Positions 36,495 through 43,649 of a stretch of DNA of 64,000 nucleotides are shown here, in pieces; position 1 is the stretch's first letter; every line of letters begins with the position of its first letter. A program made the translations under genes and the position numbers. Under the pieces are notes generated by a model, which was given only the letters and a program-made list of their open reading frames with translations, was not told the origin of the DNA and made no database searches. This DNA comes from Desulfocurvus sp. (GTDB lineage Bacteria; Desulfobacterota; Desulfovibrionia; Desulfovibrionales; Desulfovibrionaceae). The stretch is from positions 90,182-154,181 of the forward strand of contig JAIMKR010000007.1 of the NCBI GenBank assembly GCA_020692325.1, in the 5' to 3' direction.

Positions 36495-38426
36495 CTATTC
36501 CGGGGCGTCCTCGTCGTCGAGGGTGGACAGGTCGCCGGGGTCTGCCCCGGTCTCCGCGCATTTGAGCACACGGCGCAGGATCTTGCCGCTCCTCGTTTTC
36601 GGCAGGCTCTCGCGGAACTCCACGCTCTTGATGACCACCACGGGCCCCAGCTCCCGGCGCACGTGGTTCTGCAGCTCCACCATCAGCTCCGTGGAGCCCT
36701 TGCGCCCCTCGACCAACACGATGAAGGCCTTGGCCGCCTCGCCACGGATCTTGTCCGGCACGCCCACCACCGCCGCCTCGGCCACGGCCGGGTGCGTGCG
36801 GAAGGCGTTCTCCAGCTCCGCCGCGCCCAGTCTGTGCCCGGCGATGTTGAGCACGTCGTCGGAACGGCCGAGAATCCAGAGGAAACCGTCCTCATCGCGG
36901 CTGGCCACGTCCCCCGTGAGGTAGCGACCGTGGAAGCGCGCAAAGGCGGCGCGATACTGTTCCTCGCCGCCGGGGCCGTACAGCCCGGTCATCATGGCCG
37001 GCCATGGCCGCGTGACCACCAGCAGCCCGCCCTTGCCCGGCGGCACGCTCGCGCCCTCGCGGTCCACCACATCCACCTCAACGCCCGGCAGCGCGCGCGT
37101 CACCGAGCCGGGTTTGAGGATGGAGATGGGCAGCGGCGAGATCATGAACATGCCGGTCTCGGTCTGCCACCAGGTGTCCAGCAGCGGGCATTCGCCGCGA
37201 CCGATGTGCCGGTAGAACCACAGCCACGTCTCCGCGCCGATGGGTTCGCCCACGGTGCCCAGCAGCCGCAGGGACGAGAGGTCGTGCATACGCGGATACT
37301 GCGGGCCGAAGCGCATGAGCATGCGGATGAGCGTGGACGCGGTGTAGAACACGGTCACGCCGTATTTGGAGACGATGTTCCACATGCGGTCGGCCTGGGG
37401 ATAATTGGGGTGGCCCTCATAGATGAGCGTGGTGGTGCCGGCGAGCAGCGGCCCGTAGACCACGGCGCTGTGCCCGGTTATCCAGCCCAGGTCCGCCGTG
37501 CACCAGAAAATGTCCGTGGGCTTGATGTCGAACACGTGCGTGAGTGTGCGGCTGACGCCGACCATGTAGCCGCCGTGGCTGTGCTGCACGATCTTGGGCG
37601 CGCCGGCCGCCCCGCTGGTGTGCAGCAAGAACAGCGGGTCGTTCGCGTCCATGACCTCGGCCGGAGCCTCGCGCCGTTCGCGGCGGACCACATCGTCGTA
37701 CCAGAAGTCGCGCCCCTCCTGCATGTCAGTCTCCACCGTGGCGCGGTGCACCACCACCACGGAGTCCACGCTGTCCGCCCCACCCACCAGCGCCTCGTCC
37801 ACGATGGGCTTGAGTTTGATGATCTGGCCGTTGCGGTAGAAGGCGTCGGCGGTGACGACGAGTTTCGCGTCCACGTCGCGGATGCGCGAACGCAGGGCCT
37901 TGGCCGAGAACCCGGCGAAGGTGAGGGCGTGCACCGCGCCGATGCGCGCGCAGGCGAGCATGGCGATGACGGTCTCCGGCAGAGGCGGCATGTAGATGGC
38001 CACGCGGTCGCCCTTCTTGACGCCGAGGGTGCGCAACGCGCCGGAGAAGCGGTTCACCTCGCGGTATAGCTCGTAATAGGTGAACTTGCGGGAGTCGCCG
38101 GGTTCGCCCTCCCAGATGAGCGCCAGCTTGTTCTTGTTGGCGGTCTCGATGTGGCGGTCCAGGCAGTTGTAGACGATGTTGCAGCGCGCGCCGGGAAACC
38201 AGCGGTAGAAGGGCGCGTCCGAATCGTCGAGCACGCGGTCCCACTTGCGATACCAGTCCAGCTCGTCGGCCGCCTCCTCCCAGTACCCCAGGGGGTCGCG
38301 CTCGGCCTGACGGCGAAAGGCGACGAGCTCCTGCGGATTGACGTTGGCCTCCACCACCAGTTGCGGCAGCGGCCGGAACACGCGCAGTTCCTGCGCGAGG
38401 CTGTCCAGGGTTGCGCTCGGCTCCAT
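36495..38426 (-). CDS. acs: Acetyl-CoA synthetase-type acyl-CoA ligase (AMP-forming)
   Basis: 643 residues, typical Acs length. Activates acetate (or a similar short acid) to the acyl-adenylate, then the CoA thioester. The N-terminal Acs domain (residues 25-100) is present, with AGFSAKALRSRI near 175, WWQTETGMFM near 408, YLTGDVASRDEDG near 485 and the adenylating lysine in PKTRSGKILRR near 613. The ATP loop near 268 reads HTSGAAGAPK instead of the usual YTSGSTGKPK, losing the Ser/Thr pair and one Lys. Start ATG at 38426 after GAGGAGGA; the frame is open far upstream but without coding character. Confidence 0.88.
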   Translation of the reverse strand: MEPSATLDSLAQELRVFRPLPQLVVEANVNPQELVAFRRQAERDPLGYWEEAADELDWYRKWDRVLDDSDAPFYRWFPGARCNIVYNCLDRHIETANKNKLALIWEGEPGDSRKFTYYELYREVNRFSGALRTLGVKKGDRVAIYMPPLPETVIAMLACARIGAVHALTFAGFSAKALRSRIRDVDAKLVVTADAFYRNGQIIKLKPIVDEALVGGADSVDSVVVVHRATVETDMQEGRDFWYDDVVRRERREAPAEVMDANDPLFLLHTSGAAGAPKIVQHSHGGYMVGVSRTLTHVFDIKPTDIFWCTADLGWITGHSAVVYGPLLAGTTTLIYEGHPNYPQADRMWNIVSKYGVTVFYTASTLIRMLMRFGPQYPRMHDLSSLRLLGTVGEPIGAETWLWFYRHIGRGECPLLDTWWQTETGMFMISPLPISILKPGSVTRALPGVEVDVVDREGASVPPGKGGLLVVTRPWPAMMTGLYGPGGEEQYRAAFARFHGRYLTGDVASRDEDGFLWILGRSDDVLNIAGHRLGAAELENAFRTHPAVAEAAVVGVPDKIRGEAAKAFIVLVEGRKGSTELMVELQNHVRRELGPVVVIKSVEFRESLPKTRSGKILRRVLKCAETGADPGDLSTLDDEDAPE

Positions 38427-38572
38427 ATGGAATCCTCCTCGGGCGACGGGGCCATGCCCCATGTCCGCCCCGGTCCCGCACGGTCCGGTGATACCCCGGA
38501 AAACACGCGCGGGCGGTTGCGAATCGGTCAACGGGCGGCGGGCGGCGGCGAACGGGCCACGCCGGCCGCGTG

Positions 38573-39475
38573 TTAAAAGCCCAGCACCTGCTTCAGGCTG
38601 GCGATGCGCCTGCGGCTGATGGGCAGTTCGATGCGCGTGCGTCCGGCCGTGCGCAACATGAAGTTGCTGCCGGGCAGCTGCGCTATCTCCGTCACCATAT
38701 CCAAATTGACCAGATACTTGCGATGCACGCGGAAAAAGCGGTGCGGGGCCAGCCGCTCCTCCAGGTACTTCACGCGGTAGCTGGTGAGATATTTCTGCTG
38801 GGCCGTGTGCACGTAGGAATAGTCCTCGTAAGCCTCCACGAACACGATCTGCCCATAGGGCACCAGGAACATGCGCCCGTCCTGGCTCACGGCCAGCTTC
38901 TCGATCTCCGGGGTGCGGGTCTGACTGGTGTCCCAGGCCTGCTTGAGGGCGGAGATGAAGTGATCCTGCTCGTCGTCCGCCAGCGGCAGGGACACGGTCT
39001 TGTCGTCGCCACCATCCCAGTCGTCGTAGGGCGCGGCCTCGGCAGCGCCGCCACCGGGAGCCTCCGCGTCCCATTTCCCGGGCATGGGCACCTCGCGGAA
39101 GCGCGCTTTGAACTCGGCCAGTTTGGCGAGCGTACGCTCCACGCGCTCAGGTCCCGCCGGCCAGAGCAGATAGTCCGTGGCGCCCAGCTCGAAGGCGGCA
39201 TAGGCCTGCGCCTCGGCCTGGGCCACGAAGACGAGCGCCGGCTTGTTCTTGCGGCCGGCCAGCATCTGGGCCAGCTCCAGACCGGAGACGCCGCCCGGAA
39301 GCTCCGGCGGCAGGAACAGCGCGCCATAGGGGATGGCCTCGATGAGCTCCATGGCCTCGAAGGCCGTGACGGCCTCGCCGAGCACGGAAAGATGCGTCGC
39401 GCCGGAAAGGGCCTGGCGCAGATCGCGGCGGACGAGAGGGTCCGGATGCAGGAGCAGGGTCTTGAGTTTGGCCAT
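38573..39475 (-). CDS. LytTR DNA-binding regulator with degenerate receiver domain
   Basis: 300 residues. Residues 1-120 follow a CheY-like receiver (ending ATDYLLWPAGPERVERTL), but the phospho-acceptor Asp is Pro56 (GALFLPPEL), the acidic pair is HPD and the conserved Lys is Trp. Phosphorylation is therefore unlikely. A 70-residue acidic linker leads to a full LytTR domain (about 200-298: IVFVEAYEDYSYVHT, RFFRVHRKYLVNLD, ISRRRIASLKQ), which binds direct repeats in promoters. No histidine kinase is paired with it. Divergent from the phosphoesterase gene. The start has a weak ribosome site (CCAGGAC). Confidence 0.82.
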   Translation of the reverse strand: MAKLKTLLLHPDPLVRRDLRQALSGATHLSVLGEAVTAFEAMELIEAIPYGALFLPPELPGGVSGLELAQMLAGRKNKPALVFVAQAEAQAYAAFELGATDYLLWPAGPERVERTLAKLAEFKARFREVPMPGKWDAEAPGGGAAEAAPYDDWDGGDDKTVSLPLADDEQDHFISALKQAWDTSQTRTPEIEKLAVSQDGRMFLVPYGQIVFVEAYEDYSYVHTAQQKYLTSYRVKYLEERLAPHRFFRVHRKYLVNLDMVTEIAQLPGSNFMLRTAGRTRIELPISRRRIASLKQVLGF

Positions 39476-39614
39476 GAACGTCCTGGCGGCGCGGCCCCCG
39501 CGCGGTGGCCGGATGGCGGACGCGGGGCCGAATCCAAACTTGATTTGTGCCGCAAATCCGGGCTGCGCGCAAGGTCGGCTTGCGGCCGCGCGCGCGCTGA
39601 TGTACGTATCGACC

Positions 39615-40442
39615 ATGAGCGAGAACGAATCCGCCGTCCCGAAGCAGGACGCGTCGAACCCGGCCGATGCGCCCATCGCAGTGCTCTCCGACGCACATGG
39701 CAACCTGGAGGCACTGCGCGCGGTGCTGGCCGACGCCGACAACGCGGGCGCGGCGCGGCTGCTGTGCCTGGGCGACATGGTGGGCTACGGCCCGGAGCCG
39801 GACGCCTGCGTACGCACGCTGCGTCAGCGCGGAGTCAGGAGCACGCTGGGCAATCACGAACTCGGACTGGTGGAGGCGCAGGCGCGGGGCTTCTTCAACC
39901 CGCAGGCCCGCAAGGCCCTGGATCGCACGCGCGCCCTGCTCTCCGACGACTCGCTCATGTACTTCCGCTCCCTGCCGCGCTCCTTCGAGGACGCTGGGGC
40001 GCTTTTCGTGCATGGCTGCCCACCGGCGCTGGTGACGAAATACCTCTACGAGCTGGACGACGACGGTCTGCGCGAGGCGTTCCGCCTCTACGCCAACCGT
40101 CTGTGCTTCGTTGGCCACACCCACGAGCTGGCGCACATTCTGCTCATTCCAGGCGAAGGGAAGGACGGCGGGCACGCCAGAATCGAACGCAAGCCCCTGC
40201 CCGGCAAGGGCGGCGTCAGCCTCGACCCGACGGCGCGGCACATCATCAACGTGGGGGCCGTGGGCCAGCCGCGCGACGGTGACAACCGGGCCAAGTACAT
40301 CCTTTGGCGGCCCGGCGCGGACGGCGCGGACGGCGCGCCCGGCGTCGTCGAAGTCCGCCGCGTGCGCTACGACATCGAAAAGACCGCCGCCGGCATCATC
40401 GAAAGGGGCCTGCCCAAGGTCTACGCAGACAGGCTCTGGTAG
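39615..40442 (+). CDS. Metallophosphoesterase (calcineurin-like)
   Basis: 275 residues, with all dinuclear metal motifs in order: LSDAHGN (D and H), LGDMVGYGPEPD, STLGNHELG, FVHGCPP and FVGHTHE. The group includes YfcE-like and diadenosine tetraphosphatase-like enzymes; the substrate is unknown. Two starts are possible, ATG at 39600 and ATG at 39615; neither has a good Shine-Dalgarno and I chose the second. Its last 22 bases overlap the 3' end of the convergent histidine kinase gene. Confidence 0.82.
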   Translation: MSENESAVPKQDASNPADAPIAVLSDAHGNLEALRAVLADADNAGAARLLCLGDMVGYGPEPDACVRTLRQRGVRSTLGNHELGLVEAQARGFFNPQARKALDRTRALLSDDSLMYFRSLPRSFEDAGALFVHGCPPALVTKYLYELDDDGLREAFRLYANRLCFVGHTHELAHILLIPGEGKDGGHARIERKPLPGKGGVSLDPTARHIINVGAVGQPRDGDNRAKYILWRPGADGADGAPGVVEVRRVRYDIEKTAAGIIERGLPKVYADRLW

Positions 40443-41476
40443 TCCGGCGCGAGGGGGAAGCGCACGGCCACGCGCGCCCCGCCAGCCGCCGACCGACCCA
40501 TCTCGGCCTCGCCTTCCAGCTGCTCCGCGGCCGCCCGCAGGCATTGCAGGCCAAAGGAGTCGCCGCCAAGTTCCGCGGGATCGCCGGGAAAACCCACGCC
40601 GTCGTCCTCCACGCTCAGCTCCACCCGTCCGTTCTCCCGGTGCAGCCCCACGCGGACGCGCCCGCCGCGTCCTTCGGGGAAGGCGTGCCGGATGGCGTTG
40701 GTCAGTCCCTCGGCCAGGAAAATGGCGCAGGGCACCGTCTGCTCCGGCGCGAGCCCCAGCGGCGACATGTCCAGATCCAGGGCCATGGGACACATGGCCG
40801 GCGGCGGAGCCTGCGCGGCGAAAAGCGCGCGAGCCAGGCGCTCCATGTGCGCGCGCGCGTCCACGCCCTGTCCCGGTCCGACCGCGCCCATGGCCTCGTG
40901 GGCCTCGGCCAAAGCCAGCACGCGCGCCCCGGCGTCGGCCAAGCTGTCGCGCGCGGCGGGGTCGTGCGTCTGAATCTCCTGGAAACGCAACATGCTGTGC
41001 AAAAGCGAAAAGCTGTTTTTGATGCGGTGATGCGCCTCGCGCAGGCGGAAGGGGGCGGCGGGGTCGGTCTGGGCGCGCACGGCGAGCGCCACCTCGATGG
41101 CCGCGCGAATCTGCGTGTTCTGGCAGGGCTTGACGAGATAGGCGGCGGGCAGCGCGCGCCGGGCCCGACGCAGAAAATGCTCCTCGCCGTGGGCGGAGAG
41201 CAGCACCACGGGGATGTGCAGGTCGCGCTGGATTATGGCGCAGGCGTCGATGCCGTCCTCCGATCCTCCATCATCCGCGCCTCCGCCGGGCATGACGATG
41301 TCCATGAGCACGAGGTCCAGCGCGAGCTTCCGGGCCTTGTCCACTGCCTCCTGGGCCGTGCCAGCCACGCCAGCCAGTCCGAATCCCTCAGCCTCGAGCA
41401 TCTCCCCTATCTGCATGGCGATGATGGTTTCGTCATCGACCACAAGAATTCGCGGATTCTGGCGAATGTCTGTCAT
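40421..41476 (-). CDS. Receiver-HisKA_2 hybrid histidine kinase
   Basis: 351 residues. The order is reversed relative to most hybrids: receiver first (1-125; DDE at 15-17, phospho-Asp in LVLMDIVMPGGG near 59, Lys in YLVKP), then a HisKA_2 dimerisation/phospho-acceptor helix (LREAHHRIKNSFSLL near 146). A HATPase domain follows (AEGLTNAIRHAFPE, VEDDGVGFPGD). Receiver plus HisKA_2 proteins relay signals without a membrane domain. The receiver carries a 10-residue Gly/Asp insert after the phospho-Asp. ATG at 41476 after GAGGAGCG. The cognate partner is not adjacent. Confidence 0.87.
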   Translation of the reverse strand: MTDIRQNPRILVVDDETIIAMQIGEMLEAEGFGLAGVAGTAQEAVDKARKLALDLVLMDIVMPGGGADDGGSEDGIDACAIIQRDLHIPVVLLSAHGEEHFLRRARRALPAAYLVKPCQNTQIRAAIEVALAVRAQTDPAAPFRLREAHHRIKNSFSLLHSMLRFQEIQTHDPAARDSLADAGARVLALAEAHEAMGAVGPGQGVDARAHMERLARALFAAQAPPPAMCPMALDLDMSPLGLAPEQTVPCAIFLAEGLTNAIRHAFPEGRGGRVRVGLHRENGRVELSVEDDGVGFPGDPAELGGDSFGLQCLRAAAEQLEGEAEMGRSAAGGARVAVRFPLAPDYQSLSA

Positions 41477-41554
41477 GGCGGCGCTCCTCGTGTGTCGGGC
41501 CCCGCCGCGGGGGCCGAAGTCAGCGGATGGCGATGATCTTCCCGCTATATTGCA

Positions 41555-41584
41555 GAGATAGACGCGAGGGGGGGGACGTGTCAA
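41555..41584 (-). promoter_or_regulatory. Promoter of receiver-kinase gene
   Basis: TTGACA (41584-41579), 18-base spacer, TATCTC (41560-41555); predicted leader about 70 bases. Confidence 0.5.
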
Positions 41585-42040
41585 CGCGCGGTGAACCGAA
41601 ATTTCAAACAAGCGGCGTGGTGCTTCGGGCCAACCGGCCGGCCGCATGATCGCGAGCGTCCCGGTCAGGCCCGGCGAAGCCGTCGGCAGCTCGCCCAGGC
41701 GCGCGAGGTGCGCGAAGCCCTGCGGCTGTCCGATGAAGCCGGGCGTCACCGCCGTGTCATCCTCATTCAAAGCGATGTCGATGCCACTTCCGCCAGCGCC
41801 GGGGGGGCCGGCCGCGCTCCAGCGGATTGAACGCCACGACGACGCCTCGGCCTGGAGCGCCACGCCCAGCCGCCGGACGAGCGAGGTTGGCCGTGCGAGC
41901 CAACGTCCCCCCCCAGGGCCGCGCGGCAGCTCCACCGGGGGGTCGGACGCGACATGCGCGAGCCGCCAGGCGATATTCCGCCACCGATGCGCCCCCACCG
42001 CACAGGGGCGTTCGTTTCGTTCCGACTTGCGCGTTCCCGC
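41585..42040 (-). other. Gene-free stretch with coding-like composition, possible relic
   Basis: No credible start with ribosome site. On the minus strand, one frame from 41998 down to about 41640 is open, with third positions nearly all G/C and second positions AT-richer, as in real genes here. It reads protein-like (GFIGQPQGFAHLARLGELPT). It is in frame with the kinase but separated from it by the kinase promoter and ribosome site. I recognise no family. Confidence 0.35.
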
Positions 42041-43111
42041 TCAGGGGAGGGGGATATCGAACTGCAGATCCGCGCCATGGAGCGGCAGCGCCACACGCGC
42101 GCCGGGCTGCCTGTCGGAAAGGTGCGCCCCGAGCACCACGTCCACGGAGGCTACACCGGCCTGGACGGTATCGTGTTCATGCGCGCCCACGAGGTCGGCC
42201 ACGCAGGCGGCCGTGGCCTGCACGAGGTCCAGGGCCGGGCCGAGGTCCAACGCCACGGGCTCGGGCCGCACAAGGTTTGCCTTGGGCATACGCCGCTGGT
42301 CCGCCGGACGCGCCATGACCGAGGCGGCCCCGGCCGGCGGCGGCGTGAAGTCGTCGGTCTCCGCCATGCCCTCCGTGCCCACCACGATGCAGCGCGCGGC
42401 GCGCGGCACATCCTCGGAAAGCTCGAAATCACCCACGAAGCGCCAGCCGTCGGCGCATTCGTAGCCAACGCTCACCTGCCCGCCGGGATCGAGGAACCGC
42501 GGGCCGTGCGCGTTTGGCACGGGATTTTTCGCCAGCTCGGCGCTGACCCACACGGCGCGGGCGTCGAAGAGCCAGGCAGTGTCGTCGAGATAGTGCAGGC
42601 CAACGCAGCCCACCCCGCCGGCGCCGACGACGCTCCAGAAACGCCTGGGCCGGCCCACGACACCGGCGCGCAACGCCTCGCGGAAGGCCAGACCGCGCGG
42701 AGAGAAACGCCGGCACAGATTCACCGCCAACCGCGTACCGAAGGCCGCGCAGGCGGCGGCCATCTCACGCGCGTGCGCACCGCTGGTGCTCATGGGCGCC
42801 TCGCAGAGCACGTAGGGGATCTTGGCGGCGGCCGCGGCCAGAACGATATCGCGATGGCTGGGGCCATTGGTGGCCACGCACAGCAACTCCACACCGCCCA
42901 AGGCCAGCAGGTCGCGCCAATCGGTCACGACGGCGGCGGCGTCCGCCCGGCCGGCGGCGAATTCCTCGGCGGCCGCGCGGTTCAGGTCGCACAAACCCAC
43001 GACGGGAATGCCCAGACTATCCAGGGCGGCCACATGCCGGCGGCCCATGCCGCCCAGGCCGATGACCGCCGCCCTCGGACGCCCCTCGGGGCGCTTGTTC
43101 GTCTCGCTCAT
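42041..43111 (-). CDS. Gfo/Idh/MocA-family NAD(P)-dependent oxidoreductase
   Basis: 356 residues. The N-terminal Rossmann motif AAVIGLGGMGRRHVAAL is followed by LLCVATNGPSHRDI and the usual CEAPMSTSG in place of the common CEKPLA. The EKP catalytic Lys position is therefore changed to Ala (CEAP), unusual for an active sugar dehydrogenase. The C-terminal half has the expected beta-sheet domain (GCVGLHYLDDTAWLF with the conserved His/Asp region). Substrate unknown. Its ATG overlaps the stop of the upstream small gene (ATGA), so translation is coupled. Confidence 0.8.
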   Translation of the reverse strand: MSETNKRPEGRPRAAVIGLGGMGRRHVAALDSLGIPVVGLCDLNRAAAEEFAAGRADAAAVVTDWRDLLALGGVELLCVATNGPSHRDIVLAAAAAKIPYVLCEAPMSTSGAHAREMAAACAAFGTRLAVNLCRRFSPRGLAFREALRAGVVGRPRRFWSVVGAGGVGCVGLHYLDDTAWLFDARAVWVSAELAKNPVPNAHGPRFLDPGGQVSVGYECADGWRFVGDFELSEDVPRAARCIVVGTEGMAETDDFTPPPAGAASVMARPADQRRMPKANLVRPEPVALDLGPALDLVQATAACVADLVGAHEHDTVQAGVASVDVVLGAHLSDRQPGARVALPLHGADLQFDIPLP

Positions 43112-43317
43112 GCTCTCGATTCGTCCGGATTTTTGAAGATGAATTCGCGGATGCCGGAAACGAGCGGCTCGCCGATGTTCCGGGAGCGGTCGCGGGGCGT
43201 CCCGCAGCCGCGCGTCTCCGGGGCCGGACAGCCGCTGGTCCGAACGTTTCCGCCAGGAACACCCTTTCGGCCCGTGGTGGTTTCGATGCCGCACGGAATG
43301 CGCTTGTCGCGATACAT
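43108..43317 (-). CDS. Small Cys-containing protein coupled to the oxidoreductase gene
   Basis: 69 residues from ATG at 43317 (MYRDKRIPCG); ATG at 43332 is an alternative. Not recognised. It has three to four cysteines (RIPCGIE, SGCPAPETRGCG) and ends in a conserved-looking NIGEPLVSGIREFIFKNP. Support for it being real: its TGA overlaps the oxidoreductase ATG by four bases, third codon positions are strongly G/C-biased, and a promoter-like pair lies just upstream. No strong ribosome site is visible (GGA 10 bases before the start). Confidence 0.5.
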   Translation of the reverse strand: MYRDKRIPCGIETTTGRKGVPGGNVRTSGCPAPETRGCGTPRDRSRNIGEPLVSGIREFIFKNPDESRA

Positions 43318-43350
43318 GGAAAAACGGTCCATTCCTTTCGCCTGCGCGAG

Positions 43351-43379
43351 ACGATAGCGTGTTTGCCCCGGCCCCGCAA
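43351..43379 (-). promoter_or_regulatory. Promoter for the small gene-oxidoreductase pair
   Basis: TTGCGG (43379-43374), 17-base spacer, TATCGT (43356-43351). The rest of the gap up to 43649 shows no gene; TTGCCA-17-TAAGGT near 43533-43561 may drive the rightward gene. Confidence 0.42.
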
Positions 43380-43649
43380 CGACGCCGCCCGCGGTCGGCC
43401 CGGAGCGGCGCGCACTGGCGGGGCGAAACGCGGCCATTTTCGACGGCGGCGCAAAAGCCATGGCCACGACCGATCCAACCTCCGCATACGCCGGAACCAC
43501 CCGGACCGCCGGGGGAAACGGGGCAGCAAGTTCTTGCCAGTCTTCCGCGCATTCCCTAAGGTGGAGGCTGGAACTTTTCCCCCGGGGCGAGACGAACCCC
43601 GATCGCTTGCGAACGGCCGGCCGCTTCCCGCCGGCGCAGGAGGGCCTCC

